From contig JAJDEH010000103.1 of NCBI GenBank assembly GCA_029259935.1, forward strand, positions 1 through 49,165: a stretch of DNA of 49,165 bases, read 5' to 3'. How positions within the stretch are numbered: the stretch's first letter is position 1; each line of letters opens with the position of its first letter. The notes below the pieces were generated by a model. It saw only the letters and a program-made list of their open reading frames with translations. It ran no database searches and was not told the DNA's origin. This document shows positions 26,729 through 37,308 of the stretch, one piece after another. A program made the position numbers and the translations under genes. The stretch is from Planctomycetota bacterium (GTDB lineage: Bacteria; Planctomycetota; Planctomycetia; Pirellulales; Pirellulaceae).

Positions 26729-29700
26729 ATGGGATCTTCAATCAACGATAACTTGTCAAGTGAAAGAGCGCCTCCAGATCCGGGTCTGGAGCGGGCCTTT
26801 GGCGAACGATTTGTCGCCGACCAACTTCTGGCCGAAGCCAACGGCGTGGAGACCTGGCGGTGTACGGACTTACAAACGGATACAGCGGTCGCTCTCAAGA
26901 CCGCAAGCGTGAAAGGAGTTTCGCCAAGCCTTCTGACACGCGTTGAGCGTGAAGCCGATTTGCTTTGTCGCATCAAAGACACCTCTCTCGCGCCGATGAT
27001 TGAATGGGGGCATGAAGGTGATCAGTTGTACGTCGCGCGCGCCTTTGTGTCGGGCACGCCCTTGGAAAAATTACTCAAGGAGTCGTCGCTGACGCTGCTG
27101 GATTCGTTGGTCCTTGGCTCGGACATTTTGAAGGCTCTCAAGATCGCACATGACCAAGGAATCCTGCATGGTGCGATCCGCCCGCATAATGTGATCGTTG
27201 GAAGATCCGCCTCGCGCGGCGCGGCGCTAATCAACACGGGCCTCTTTCAAAATCAACTGTTCGACGTCTGGAACTGGGTCCATCAGAGCGGTGCCGCGCT
27301 CTATTTGTCACCGGAACAGGCGGGCGCTTTGGATTGTGAAGTGTCGGTCGCTTCGGATCTCTACTCGACCGGCTTGTTGCTGTTTGAATGCATTGCCGGG
27401 CATCCCCCGTTCGAGAGCGACGACTTTGGCGGATTGCTTTTGGAACACATGACAGCTCAGATCCCCGATCTGCGCGGCGGCCGCTACCATGTACCGCGGG
27501 TGGTGAACGAAATTGTTCAGCGGCTGTTGCGCAAGGATCCGCGTGACCGCTACCAATCGGCCGACGCGGTGATCGTTGATCTGGAAGCGGTGGCCGGAGC
27601 ACTGCGCGAGGGAGACTTGGAGCCCCGCATCGTTGTAGGATCCCACGATCGCCGAACCACGCTGACCGAACCGGCCTTCGTCAGTCGCGACGATGAACTC
27701 AAGGAACTTGAAAAGCATGTTCGCCGGGCAGGGCACGGGCGCGGCGAAATGATCCTTCTGGAATGCGATTCGGGCGGAGGCAAGTCGCGGATTCTTGACG
27801 AATTGGCCTTGCGGGCCGCGCGCGACGGTGTGCGCATTTTGCGAGGACAGGGCGTGCATCAGGTTGGCCAAACGCCGTTTCAAATCTTGGACGGTGTCAG
27901 TCGAGGTTTCGCGTCGGCGGCCAAGCGAGATTCAACCTTTGCCGAGGACGTCTGGTCGCGTTTGGGACCGCATCGGGAATCCGCCATGTCGGTGTTGCCC
28001 GCCGCGGCCGAGTCGTTGGACTGGAAATCGGAAGACACTGTCGGCCCCGAGCAGTTTGGAGAAACTCGAAGCATCATCGCATTGGTGCACTTTCTCGAGG
28101 CACTGGGATCGAAATCGCGTCCGGCGGTGGTTCTGTTGGACGATTGCCAATGGGCCGATGAACTTACCATCAAGCTGGCCGTGCATTGGAACCGGCGTCG
28201 CGCCGATCCCGATCAAGAGCCATGCTACGTCGCGCTCGTCGCGGCCTTTCGCTCGGAGGAAGTGGGAGACGATCATCTACTCCGCCAAATCGAAAGCCCG
28301 CTGCACTTGCGGCTTTCTCCCTTACGAGGAGAAGAGCTGCGCCGGATGCTGGAGTCGATGGCCGGTCCCTTGCCATCGGAAGCGGTCGACATCATCGGGC
28401 GTCTATCGGAAGGAAACCCCTTCATGGCATCGGCCATGTTGCGGGGAATGGTCGAGTCGGGCGCGCTAGTCTCGGACGCGGACGGATGGCAGATTGAACC
28501 GCGGGCGATGGCGGATGTGCGAAGTTCGAGCCATGCCGGCGCTCTATTGTCTCGGCGGATTGACCTGCTGCCCCCCGCGACGATTCAGTTGCTCGGCGCG
28601 GGAGCCGTGCTGGGCAAGGAATTCGATCTGGACTTGGCCGCGACGTTGACATCGCATTCCGTCAGCGACGCAATTTCCGCCTTGGAGGACGCGCGTCGCC
28701 AGCGGGTCGTATGGCTACGTCCTGACGGGATGCGATGTGCGTTCGTCCACGATAAGATCCGCGCGGCACTGCTTGAGCGGCTTAGTGTCGAAGACCGGCA
28801 AGATCTGCATAGAATCGCCGCGATTGAATTGAGCCGGCAGGAAAAGAAGCCCATCTACGATCTGGCCTATCACTTTGACGCCGCCGGTGAACACAAACTG
28901 GCGCTCGGCTGTGCGATCGTCGCGGCCGAGGAAGCGCGCTCGCTATACTCCCTCGAAATCGCGGAACAGTTCTATCGGATCGCCGCCAAGGGCATCAGCG
29001 AGTGCGACGATGAAACGGGCTATCGCGTGGTCGAAGGGCTTGGGGATGTCTTGCTGCTGCGTGGCCGCTACGACGAAGCCGAAGGCCTGTTTCAACAAGC
29101 AAGCGCGCTGGCGGACGGCAAATTCGCGCAGGCGGAAATCAAAGGCAAGCTCGGCGAGTTATCGTTCAAGCGGGGCGAAATGGAAGCCGCGGCGGTGACC
29201 TTCGAAGAGGCGCTGCGACTGTTGGGTCAGCATGTTCCCCGATCGCTGGTGGTCTGCACGGTGTTTCTGTTGTGGGAGGTTTTCCGCCAGGCCGCGCATA
29301 CCGCGCTGCCGCGTTGTTTCGTGGGGCGAAGGAAGGCCAAACCGAACGAAACCCAGTTGCTGGTGCTGCGACTGTTGAGCCGGTTGGCACACGCCTACTG
29401 GTTTGTGCGTGGCAAGGCGCGAGTCTTTTGGTCGCATTTGGTGGGGCTCAATTTGGCGGAACTCTATGAGCCGACTCCGGAACTGGCGCAAGCCTATTCC
29501 GAACATGCGCCAGGAATGACATTGATCGGCTATTTCAGCCGAGGAATCACCTACGCAAAGAAGTCGTTGGAAATACGCAAATCGTTGGGCGATGTCTGGG
29601 GCCAAGGCCAATCGTTACATTATCACAGTGTCGTGCTTTACACGGCTTCTCGTTTTCGCGAATGCATCGACGTTGGACGCGAAGCGGTACGGCTGTTGGA

Positions 29701-32700
29701 ACGGACCGGCGACTTCTGGGAAGTTCACATTGCCCACTATCAGATCGCGGCGTCCCAGTATCGGCTGGGTGATTTGCAGGCGGCGCGGGAAGAGGCTGAA
29801 TGGATCCATCGTTCGGGAATTTTGTTAGGGGATCACCAGGCCTCGGGAATCAGCCTTGATGTTTGGGCGCGCGCCGACCCAGCCAACATTCCTCCCGCCA
29901 TTTTGGAAACCGAGATTCAACGGGTGCGCCACGACGCGCAAGGCACGGGACAAGTGTTGCTGGGGGAAGGCGCGCGTTTGGTGGCCGCGGGAGAACTTGA
30001 GCGCGCCGAAGCCGTCTTTCGGCGAGCCATCGCGGTCGCCCGGCAAGCCCATGTGTGGAACACTTACATTTCCCCCAATCTAGCTTGGTTGGCGACGACG
30101 CTGCGAATCGCGGCTGAGTCGCGGGTTTCCTATGGATGGAAATACCAGCGTCTTATGTTGCGCCGCGCGAAATCGGTCGCCCGCCACGCGCTTCGCGAGA
30201 CGTTTCGGTTTCCCAACGAATTGCCGCACGCCTTACGTGAATATGCGGCGATTCTCGCCATGCTCGGCCAAACCCGTCAAGCGCGCCGCCTATTTCGAAA
30301 GAGCCTTACGGCTGCCAGGCGACAAGAGGCCGCCTATGAATATCTTCTCACGTGGCAACTGCGCAATCGGGTGGGCCGGGCCCTTGGTTGGCCGGAGGCG
30401 GATCGGCCGCCCACAATCGATGAAACGAAGCTGCTAGAACAATTGGTTTTGCCGAAGCAAGACGCGACTCCGGAAGACGCAAGGCCCGTTACTTTGTCCT
30501 TGGCGGATCGCTTCGACGTCGTGCTGGACGCTGGCCGGCGAATCGCCTCCGCGCTTTCCGCGCCCGCGATCCTTTCTCAAGTGCGGGAAGCCGCCTTGCG
30601 TTTGCTGCGCGGAGAACAGTGTCTATTGCTGGAGGTCAACCCGGACGCCGAGACGGAGTTGCGACTTTTCAATGGCGAACCCAACGTGGAGTTCAGCGAA
30701 ACGAAAGCCCGGCGGGCCATCACGGCGCGACGATCGGTTGCCTTTTCGAGCGATCTTTCCGGCGACGAAGACGCCGGGGACGAAACAACGCTCGCCGAAG
30801 AAAAATCCACGCTGTGCGCGCCCATCTTCGTGCGCGGGCGAATCTGGGCCTGCATTTATGTCGTGCATGGCAGCGTGGAGGGCCTGTTCGGCGCGGACGA
30901 AGAACGAGTCGCGGATTTCATCACGACCATCGCGGGCGGTGCCTTGGAAAACGCCGATGGGTTCACGCGCCTCGAGCAACTCAACGCGACCTTGGAGCAA
31001 CGCGTCGCCAATCGAACCGAGGCCGCGGAATCGCGTGCCCGAGAACTGGCGCGCTCGAATCAGGAACTTGAGCGAATCGCCGTGGAACTCAAGCAAACTG
31101 AAGAAGAGCGGTGCATCGCCATGGAAGAGGCGGAAGCCGCCAACCGCGCCAAAAGCCAATTCTTAGCGGCCATGAGCCACGAAATTCGCACACCGATGAA
31201 CGGAATTATCGGATTCACGGAATTAGCGTTGACGACCATGCTTTCGTCGCAGCAAAAGGGTTATCTGAATATCGTCAAGCATTCCGCCGACGAACTTCTG
31301 CGGTTGTTGAACGACATCCTGGACTTCTCCAAGATCGAAGCCGGCAAACTTGAGCTGGAGGCAATCGATTTTGATCTGCGAGAGACACTGGGCGACGCGA
31401 TGCAGGCCTTCGCCGTGCCGGCGTCAGCGAAGGGGTTGGAATTGATGTTCCGGGTCGATGCAAACGTACCTTCCAACGTGAACGGCGATCCAGGTCGGCT
31501 ACGCCAGATTCTGTCCAACTTGATTGGCAATGCCATAAAGTTCACCGAGCGCGGGGAAATACTTGTTGATGTCGGCTTCAAGGGATCGGACACCGAATTG
31601 ATTCATTTCGCTGTGCATGATACCGGAATCGGCATCCCCCCCGACAAACAGCAGCGAATCTTTGAGTCGTTTTCCCAGGCCGATAGCTCGACGACACGCC
31701 GCTTCGGCGGAACGGGCCTGGGCCTGGCCATTTCATCGCAACTCGTAAAGATAATGCAGGGCGAAATCTGGGTGGAAAGTGAAATGGATCAAGGCAGCAC
31801 TTTCCACTTCACGGCACGACTGGAAGCGTCACCGCAACACGCCGCGCCGCCGCTGGGACTTCTTGGTGAATGCGAAGAATTCACGGCGTTGGTCGTCGAC
31901 GACAACGAGACGAGCCGGATGATTCTCTCCGATTTATTGGAAGATCAGGGGATCAGCGTCCAAGCCGTGGATGGGGCGCAAGCTCTGTGTCTGACGAAGG
32001 AGTGGGATGTTGCGGGCGTGGATCTTGTGTTGCTGGACGCGGGAATCACGACCGTGAACGCCATTGAATTGGCTGAGGAACTGCTCTCGGCGGACCTGAC
32101 CACCAGCCAGCTCATTACACTGTTGCCGTCCGCTCAACCGGACCTCTCCACGCAATGTCAGGAGACCGGGATCCAACAATGCTTGATCAAACCGGCCAAG
32201 CACTCGGACCTGTTCGAGGCCGCGCGCGCCGCGTTACGACAGACCAAGGAGGGGAAGCAGACGAATGAGGAAAAGGAAGTCGTGAGAGTCAAAGAGTCGA
32301 AAGAGCCCAAGAAACTCGGCAACGATCAATGGTCAACCCCGGCAAGCCGTTCGCTGCGCGTGCTGTTGGCTGAAGACGGTCCCATCAATCAGCAAGTGGT
32401 TACAGGCTTGCTGCAATTGCGCGGACATCACGTGGAAGTCGTCGATACGGGCCTGCGAGCCGTCGAGGCGCATCGAGATCAAGCCTTTGACATCATCCTG
32501 ATGGATGTTGAAATGCCACACATGGATGGTATGGAAGCCACGGCGAAGATTCGCCTTCGAGAGCAGGAAACCGGAAGCCATATCCCCATTGTTGGCCTTT
32601 CCGCTCATGCCATGGCGGGCTTTCGCGATCAGTGCCTGGAGGCCGGAATGGATGACTTCATCTCCAAGCCGGTTCAGCCAGACGAACTGTTCAACGCCGT

Positions 32701-32773
32701 GGAGTGCATTCCGCAAAGACTCGCCGAATCGTTGCCCGAAAATCTCGAGGCTTCGGCGAGTTGCATGGAGTAA
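26729..32773 (+). CDS. Giant hybrid sensor: pseudokinase-AAA-TPR-GAF-histidine kinase-receiver-receiver
   Basis: A 2014-residue cytoplasmic protein. Order: a Hanks-type kinase fold (about 25-290) whose catalytic motifs are lost (HGAIRPHN at 147-154 in place of HRDxKxxN; NTG at 169-171 in place of DFG); an AAA ATPase with Walker A SGGGKS (Lys352) and Walker [12 protein letters not shown]; helical TPR-like repeats (about 690-1230); a GAF domain (about 1257-1407); a coiled coil; HisKA with His1484 in [12 protein letters not shown]; HATPase with [18 protein letters not shown] and GGTGLGLAI; receiver 1 (Asp1770, Lys1821); receiver 2 (Asp1926 in LMDVEMP). The order resembles cyanobacterial and other Ser/Thr-His hybrid kinases. 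It has no Hpt; one is encoded at 23584. No membrane span or signal peptide is clear. Confidence 0.92.
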   Translation: MGSSINDNLSSERAPPDPGLERAFGERFVADQLLAEANGVETWRCTDLQTDTAVALKTASVKGVSPSLLTRVEREADLLCRIKDTSLAPMIEWGHEGDQLYVARAFVSGTPLEKLLKESSLTLLDSLVLGSDILKALKIAHDQGILHGAIRPHNVIVGRSASRGAALINTGLFQNQLFDVWNWVHQSGAALYLSPEQAGALDCEVSVASDLYSTGLLLFECIAGHPPFESDDFGGLLLEHMTAQIPDLRGGRYHVPRVVNEIVQRLLRKDPRDRYQSADAVIVDLEAVAGALREGDLEPRIVVGSHDRRTTLTEPAFVSRDDELKELEKHVRRAGHGRGEMILLECDSGGGKSRILDELALRAARDGVRILRGQGVHQVGQTPFQILDGVSRGFASAAKRDSTFAEDVWSRLGPHRESAMSVLPAAAESLDWKSEDTVGPEQFGETRSIIALVHFLEALGSKSRPAVVLLDDCQWADELTIKLAVHWNRRRADPDQEPCYVALVAAFRSEEVGDDHLLRQIESPLHLRLSPLRGEELRRMLESMAGPLPSEAVDIIGRLSEGNPFMASAMLRGMVESGALVSDADGWQIEPRAMADVRSSSHAGALLSRRIDLLPPATIQLLGAGAVLGKEFDLDLAATLTSHSVSDAISALEDARRQRVVWLRPDGMRCAFVHDKIRAALLERLSVEDRQDLHRIAAIELSRQEKKPIYDLAYHFDAAGEHKLALGCAIVAAEEARSLYSLEIAEQFYRIAAKGISECDDETGYRVVEGLGDVLLLRGRYDEAEGLFQQASALADGKFAQAEIKGKLGELSFKRGEMEAAAVTFEEALRLLGQHVPRSLVVCTVFLLWEVFRQAAHTALPRCFVGRRKAKPNETQLLVLRLLSRLAHAYWFVRGKARVFWSHLVGLNLAELYEPTPELAQAYSEHAPGMTLIGYFSRGITYAKKSLEIRKSLGDVWGQGQSLHYHSVVLYTASRFRECIDVGREAVRLLERTGDFWEVHIAHYQIAASQYRLGDLQAAREEAEWIHRSGILLGDHQASGISLDVWARADPANIPPAILETEIQRVRHDAQGTGQVLLGEGARLVAAGELERAEAVFRRAIAVARQAHVWNTYISPNLAWLATTLRIAAESRVSYGWKYQRLMLRRAKSVARHALRETFRFPNELPHALREYAAILAMLGQTRQARRLFRKSLTAARRQEAAYEYLLTWQLRNRVGRALGWPEADRPPTIDETKLLEQLVLPKQDATPEDARPVTLSLADRFDVVLDAGRRIASALSAPAILSQVREAALRLLRGEQCLLLEVNPDAETELRLFNGEPNVEFSETKARRAITARRSVAFSSDLSGDEDAGDETTLAEEKSTLCAPIFVRGRIWACIYVVHGSVEGLFGADEERVADFITTIAGGALENADGFTRLEQLNATLEQRVANRTEAAESRARELARSNQELERIAVELKQTEEERCIAMEEAEAANRAKSQFLAAMSHEIRTPMNGIIGFTELALTTMLSSQQKGYLNIVKHSADELLRLLNDILDFSKIEAGKLELEAIDFDLRETLGDAMQAFAVPASAKGLELMFRVDANVPSNVNGDPGRLRQILSNLIGNAIKFTERGEILVDVGFKGSDTELIHFAVHDTGIGIPPDKQQRIFESFSQADSSTTRRFGGTGLGLAISSQLVKIMQGEIWVESEMDQGSTFHFTARLEASPQHAAPPLGLLGECEEFTALVVDDNETSRMILSDLLEDQGISVQAVDGAQALCLTKEWDVAGVDLVLLDAGITTVNAIELAEELLSADLTTSQLITLLPSAQPDLSTQCQETGIQQCLIKPAKHSDLFEAARAALRQTKEGKQTNEEKEVVRVKESKEPKKLGNDQWSTPASRSLRVLLAEDGPINQQVVTGLLQLRGHHVEVVDTGLRAVEAHRDQAFDIILMDVEMPHMDGMEATAKIRLREQETGSHIPIVGLSAHAMAGFRDQCLEAGMDDFISKPVQPDELFNAVECIPQRLAESLPENLEASASCME

Positions 32774-32820
32774 CCGATCACGAGCGCTTCTCGCGTGGAA
32801 TCGCAAACCTGAACGCGGCC

Positions 32821-34095
32821 TCAATATTTCAGTGTCAGTCCCACGTTGAGGGCGTCGGCCGAAACTGTGTTCGTGACCGTTCCGCCAGCGGGAATTGGTC
32901 CGGTGACGGAGTTCTGGAAGCCGTGAATGTAGGCGGCCGTCATGCTGACGTTGCGAGTCAACAGAAATGATACGCCCGTCGACACGACATGCTCAATGAT
33001 CAGCGGCGAAGCAACATTGAAAAACGATTCCGCGTTTTTGATCGGATTCTGCTGGAAGGTATACCCCAGTCGCAGGTAGAGGCATTCCGAGACTTTGTAT
33101 TGGGCACCGGTTGAAACTGAAAAAATGCTGCTCCAGTCCAGCCCGTCCAATGCCCCATTGATAAACACCGCCGCGTCGCCGAAGCCGTCCGTGGCGTCGT
33201 AGTTGATATAGCGAACGTCGGTGGCGAAAATCCAGTTCTTCCGCCCCGAATAGGCGGCACCCAGCGAGACGATCATCGGATAGTCGACGTCTAGTTTCGA
33301 CACTCGCGTCGCGCCGCCGGCTCCTTCGGTAAAGAAGCGAAAGTCCTCAAACCACTGCGGACTTTTGATCGATGCGCCCAAGTGCAATCCGTTGTCATTG
33401 ATGTAGTAAATACCTGCCTGCACACCGCCGCCAAAATGCCAGCGAGTCCCACGTCCCGACGTAAACCCGACACCAGCAACCGGTGGAGCGGTGAACAGCG
33501 GATCGAGGGCGATGCGGGCCAACGTCATGGTGGGGGCAATTCCGATGGAAAGGTTTTCGGTGATCGCATAGGAAATCGTCGGCGCGATTTGTACGAATTC
33601 GGCCTCCGAGTAAATGCGCCCCAGCCCTCCAAAACCCACCTGCGGAAACAAGATCGGATTGTTCGTGCCCGCCGGAGAGCTACCCGGGTAGTTCACCTTG
33701 AAGCCAGCGATGCCATACATGCCCAAGCCAAGGGTCCATCGCGAACCGGGAGTCTTGTGGACCCAGCCCACCGTGGGAATGGGCGTGACGCCAGGCTCAC
33801 CGCGGTCGGTTCCGCTGAACGCTCCCACCGTCGACGAAATCTCTTCCGTTGGCAACAGCAACTCCATGCCGAACGTAATTTCAGAGGAGGCCAAACCACT
33901 GATCGACGCGGGGTTCCAATGCAGCGCGCCCGCAGCGTCGATCGGCGCGGCGGTCGATGCGCCACCCATCGAGCGGTTGACGGGGCCAACGCCCGTTAAC
34001 ACAACTCCACCCGCGGCAAACAGGTTTTGGGCAAGAACGCAGGAAAGCAGAATTAGAGCAGTGAGACAAGATCGGTGGAGATATTTGGTGCGCAT
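32821..34095 (-). CDS. FadL/OMPP1-type outer membrane channel
   Basis: A 424-residue outer membrane beta-barrel. A signal peptide (MRTKYLHRSCLTALILLSCV...) ends near FAAGG. The mature N-terminus has the FadL/TodX signature: GVVLTGVGPVNRSMGGASTA followed by DAAGALHWNPASISGL, the plug region that contains the NPA motif. The rest alternates beta strands with loops and ends in a typical barrel strand, ALNVGLTLKY, with a C-terminal aromatic residue. FadL proteins import long-chain fatty acids and other hydrophobic compounds across the outer membrane. The start at 34095 gives a sensible signal peptide; an open frame extends to 34266 but adds an unlikely N-terminus. It is convergent with the hybrid kinase gene (47 nt between stops). 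Confidence 0.9.
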   Translation of the reverse strand: MRTKYLHRSCLTALILLSCVLAQNLFAAGGVVLTGVGPVNRSMGGASTAAPIDAAGALHWNPASISGLASSEITFGMELLLPTEEISSTVGAFSGTDRGEPGVTPIPTVGWVHKTPGSRWTLGLGMYGIAGFKVNYPGSSPAGTNNPILFPQVGFGGLGRIYSEAEFVQIAPTISYAITENLSIGIAPTMTLARIALDPLFTAPPVAGVGFTSGRGTRWHFGGGVQAGIYYINDNGLHLGASIKSPQWFEDFRFFTEGAGGATRVSKLDVDYPMIVSLGAAYSGRKNWIFATDVRYINYDATDGFGDAAVFINGALDGLDWSSIFSVSTGAQYKVSECLYLRLGYTFQQNPIKNAESFFNVASPLIIEHVVSTGVSFLLTRNVSMTAAYIHGFQNSVTGPIPAGGTVTNTVSADALNVGLTLKY

Positions 34096-34377
34096 TGGGC
34101 GGTCCGTCGCCGTGAAGCGTTTAGATAAGGCAGTTAGTAAAATGGTACGTGAACACCTGTGCCGTTTTATCGACGTCCGATACTGCGGGAAATCACTATT
34201 GCAAAAGTCATTCGCGATGTAACGATTAGGCGGAGTTTGCCGATTAGGGGCGAGCTGGCGGCACACACAAAGCGCGTAAGTCCGAGAGTCCGGCTCGGTT
34301 TGCTACACTGCGGTTATTGGACCTCGCCCCGAGCCTTTCGAACGATGCGCGATTCGGTCTCTTGGTGGTAGTTAATC

Positions 34378-35817
34378 ATGTTGCGACCCAAAACCTCACT
34401 AGAAGACGCAATGCTGAAGCTGCATAAGGCAGCTTGCCCTGATTGCAGTGCAACGACGGCACGCTATGTGAGCCAGAGGGAATCTCGCGCCGTCGGCCGC
34501 GTCTCACACGTTGTTTGCACTGAATGCAATGCCAGCTATGTCACGCGGTCTTGGTCCATCGCGAATACAGCCGTCCTGCTGCTTGCTCTGGCGACCTTGG
34601 GCTACGGTGGTTGGTGGTATGTAAACGGTGATCAACCCCGTATCGCCGTCGTGATGTTGGCCATCGGCCTAGTGCAGTTGGCGGTAGCCCGGTTCGTCTT
34701 GCTAGGGCGGAACAGATCGACTCCCGTGGAGGTCGTACCTGATGACGTTGGCGAGGCGTCGCCAAGATTGCGGAAGTGGCTAGACGAAAAAAAATCGGCG
34801 GGGCGCCAGGTTGGACGCGCGTTACTTCGCTTGGCCGGTGTTGGATTCTGGGCAGTGGGCGGACTGATGGGGTTGCTGGGCGGGGTCATTTTCTTCAGTC
34901 ATTCGCCGCTGGGAAACGGTCCGATCGGTGGAGGCGGGTTCCTGCTTTTTGCTCTGGTGTCCGTCGTAGTTGGGATCGGCTTGCACGGCCTGGGACGCAG
35001 CCTCGCGGCTCCGACAGCAGCCGAGGTCTTGCGTGCCGACCGGCGGCGCCCGGTCTTGCTATTGCGATCATTCGCCGACGACCACGCCCTGCTGCCTACC
35101 GGAAACCAAATAGAGCAAATGGTGAATCCGTCCCGTTCCTTCAACACGCTGGAAGAATCGGCAGCCGACGTGTTTGCCGCCGTGGGGCCGGTCGTCGCGG
35201 TCGGTCGGCCTGGCGAGAAGCTACCGCCCAGCGGCGCGGCCCGCGTCTGGCTGAGCGACGAGCAGTGGCAGGCGTATGTTCTGGACATGCTGGAATGGTC
35301 TCAACGCGTCATCATGATACTCGGCAGCCCGCTCCAGCATCCGGGCCTTGAGTGGGAAATCAAGCAGGTGTTCCGTTTGCTGGCCCCGCAAAAATTGTTG
35401 TTGGTGATTCCACCGCATCTCGGCGAAGAAACCGTGCGTTCACGTTGGCAGCAGTACGTCTCGCTGGCTCACGGTCGCATGCCGCCCTACCAGGAAGGAG
35501 TCGTGCTGATTCGCTACGCCCATGATTTTTCGACTTTCGTTTCGCGGATCGAGGGCCTTCGCCGCAAGGACAGCCAAACCCAACATCGGCAACTAACAAC
35601 CGCGCTGGCCCACGCCCGCGACTGGATCGAGTCGCCGGGGACGTTTCGCGTGCGGTGCGCCGAAGGGAGCCCTCAAGAACTGAACTTCGAGGAATTCACG
35701 CAGGCCAGTCGCGCGGCCAATAATCGGCCACGCGTGTGCCCTAATTGCAATATGGTACTCTCCGTGGAGGAAGCCCGCGGCATGCACTGTCCGGTCTGCC
35801 AACAGCAACTCAACTAG
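34378..35817 (+). CDS. Membrane protein with two zinc ribbons and an LRSF/TIR-like cytoplasmic domain
   Basis: A 479-residue protein of no named family that I can place. It has an N-terminal zinc ribbon (C20xxC23 and C47xxC50), four membrane spans (about 62-80, 88-109, 154-173, 182-205), a soluble alpha/beta domain (about 220-410) and a C-terminal zinc ribbon (C454xxC457 and C471xxC474). The soluble domain starts RRPVLLLRSFADD and contains GPVVAVGRPGEKLPPSGAAR, MLEWSQRVIMILGSP, PGLEWEIKQVF and PQKLLLVIPP. That alternation of hydrophobic strands and helices resembles TIR-like or toxin-type Rossmann folds seen in other membrane proteins with an R-S-F motif. The start could also be 34411. It stands alone; its stop codon is the first base triplet of a tandem repeat. 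Confidence 0.75.
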   Translation: MLRPKTSLEDAMLKLHKAACPDCSATTARYVSQRESRAVGRVSHVVCTECNASYVTRSWSIANTAVLLLALATLGYGGWWYVNGDQPRIAVVMLAIGLVQLAVARFVLLGRNRSTPVEVVPDDVGEASPRLRKWLDEKKSAGRQVGRALLRLAGVGFWAVGGLMGLLGGVIFFSHSPLGNGPIGGGGFLLFALVSVVVGIGLHGLGRSLAAPTAAEVLRADRRRPVLLLRSFADDHALLPTGNQIEQMVNPSRSFNTLEESAADVFAAVGPVVAVGRPGEKLPPSGAARVWLSDEQWQAYVLDMLEWSQRVIMILGSPLQHPGLEWEIKQVFRLLAPQKLLLVIPPHLGEETVRSRWQQYVSLAHGRMPPYQEGVVLIRYAHDFSTFVSRIEGLRRKDSQTQHRQLTTALAHARDWIESPGTFRVRCAEGSPQELNFEEFTQASRAANNRPRVCPNCNMVLSVEEARGMHCPVCQQQLN

Positions 35818-35870
35818 AGAACGTCGTTTAGAGAACGTCGTTTAGAGAACGTCATCTAGAGAGCGTCGTT
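35815..35870. repeat. Four tandem copies of a 14-bp unit between convergent stop codons
   Basis: Unit TAGAGAACGTCGTT occurs at 35815-35828 and 35829-35842 exactly, at 35843-35856 with its last three bases changed, and at 35857-35870 with one change. The first TAG is the stop of the zinc-ribbon gene, and the last TT are part of the stop codon of the convergent sulfatase gene. No spacers separate the copies, so it is not a CRISPR array. Confidence 0.92.
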
Positions 35871-37308
35871 ACGGAATGACGCGGCTCATCTGCTTCGCAA
35901 GGCGATCCGCGATTGCGTTGAATCGCTTGTCTTCAATCACGTTGGTGGTTTCGTTGGGATCCGCTTGATGGTCGTACAACTCACGGGCCAGCAAGCGACC
36001 GTCTTTGGGATCGCGCCATTCCGTGTAGCGGAACCGATCGGTTCGCATCGAGTAACCCATCGCGTCCATCTTCGGCCCGTAATAGGCTGGTCGCGGATGT
36101 TGAGTGAAGGCCGCCGCCTTGACACTCGCCCGCGGGTCCTTCAACACGGGAACCAGACTCACGCCCTCAAGCTCTTTTGTTTGCGGTAATCCCGCCAACT
36201 CCGAGACGGTGGGATAAAGATCTAGCAGTTCGGCCAATGCGTTCGTCTTGGCTCCGGCCGAGGTGTTGTCGGGTGTGGCAATGATCAACGGCACGCGGGC
36301 GTCGAGTTCAAAGTTGGACGTCTTGGCCCATAACGAGTGCTCACCAAGATGAAATCCATGGTCCGACCAAAAAACAATCAGCGTGGTGTCGCTTAGTTTC
36401 TGCCGCTCAAGTTCATGCAGCACTCTGCCGACTTGCGCATCGAGATAACTGATCGCGGCCAGATAGCCGTGCCGCATCTCTAGCACGGACTGATCGGAAA
36501 GGGTTCGCGCCGGATCGCCGAGAATTTCGCGACTATTGTGCCAGGCAATCCGTGGCGCGGCGCGCGGCCAATCAGGATTGCTTGGCGACGAGATTTTCTC
36601 GCGGGGATACAGATCCCAGTATCGTTTGGGCGCGTTGAATGGTGAATGCGGCTTCCAAAAACCGACGGCCAGAAAGAACGGTTCACCGGCTCGTTTACGC
36701 TGGCGAATCGCCTCGACCGCCAACTTCGCCACGCGGCCATCGTAGTAGGCTTCGTCCGGAACATCACGACATTCGCACTTGCGATCCTCCACCAGATTGT
36801 GCGGCAGTTCGCCTTCGACTTGCGGTTTGTCGTCTCCATGCGTGGCAAAGTGCATCACCGCGGGCACGCTCCACGAGTCGGGATCGCCCTTTATCTCGGT
36901 GCGCCAATTGTGAAAGATCTTGCCGATATTTTGAGTGAAGTAGCCCTGCTGCTTGAAGTGCTGTGGCAACGTGACCACCTTGGGCATTTCGTCGCGAAAG
37001 TGCTTCCTTAAATTCCACAGTTGCAGGCTGTCGGGCCGCCGACCAGTCAGCAACGAGGCACGAGATGGGTTGCAAAGCGCTTGCTGACAATAAGCTCGCT
37101 GAAACATCACGCCGCGCGCCGCCAGGCGATCAATGTTCGGCGTCTTCACCAGGGGATGGCCGTAACATCCCAAGTCACACCGCAGGTCGTCCGCCGCGAT
37201 AAACAGCACATTCATCCGCTCACCCGCACGGACTAAACCCAAACCAAGGTGGCCAAGTGCCGCGACAAATACGGCTAGAAACATTGAGAGTTGGGCCCGT
37301 CGTTTCAC
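35869..37308 (-). CDS. Secreted sulfatase, iduronate-2-sulfatase-like
   Basis: A 479-residue type I sulfatase that hydrolyses sulfate esters, probably of sulfated polysaccharides. The formylglycine site is CNPSR (79-83) followed by ASLLTGRRP; other metal and substrate residues are ADD (39-41), KPHSPF and WSDHGFHLGEHSLWAK. These motifs resemble iduronate-2-sulfatase and choline-sulfatase-like members. I chose a GTG start at 37308 because AGGAGA lies 6 nt before it and the product begins MKRRAQLSMFLAVFVAALG, a normal signal peptide. ATG codons at 37329 and 37284 are less well placed. Sulfatases are very numerous in marine planctomycetes. Maturation needs a formylglycine-generating or anaerobic enzyme encoded elsewhere. 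It is convergent with the zinc-ribbon membrane protein gene. Confidence 0.93.
   Translation of the reverse strand: MKRRAQLSMFLAVFVAALGHLGLGLVRAGERMNVLFIAADDLRCDLGCYGHPLVKTPNIDRLAARGVMFQRAYCQQALCNPSRASLLTGRRPDSLQLWNLRKHFRDEMPKVVTLPQHFKQQGYFTQNIGKIFHNWRTEIKGDPDSWSVPAVMHFATHGDDKPQVEGELPHNLVEDRKCECRDVPDEAYYDGRVAKLAVEAIRQRKRAGEPFFLAVGFWKPHSPFNAPKRYWDLYPREKISSPSNPDWPRAAPRIAWHNSREILGDPARTLSDQSVLEMRHGYLAAISYLDAQVGRVLHELERQKLSDTTLIVFWSDHGFHLGEHSLWAKTSNFELDARVPLIIATPDNTSAGAKTNALAELLDLYPTVSELAGLPQTKELEGVSLVPVLKDPRASVKAAAFTQHPRPAYYGPKMDAMGYSMRTDRFRYTEWRDPKDGRLLARELYDHQADPNETTNVIEDKRFNAIADRLAKQMSRVIP

Noticed and set aside
35815..35870. CRISPR-like array
   Set aside because: The four 14-bp units are directly adjacent with no spacers, so it is a simple tandem repeat.
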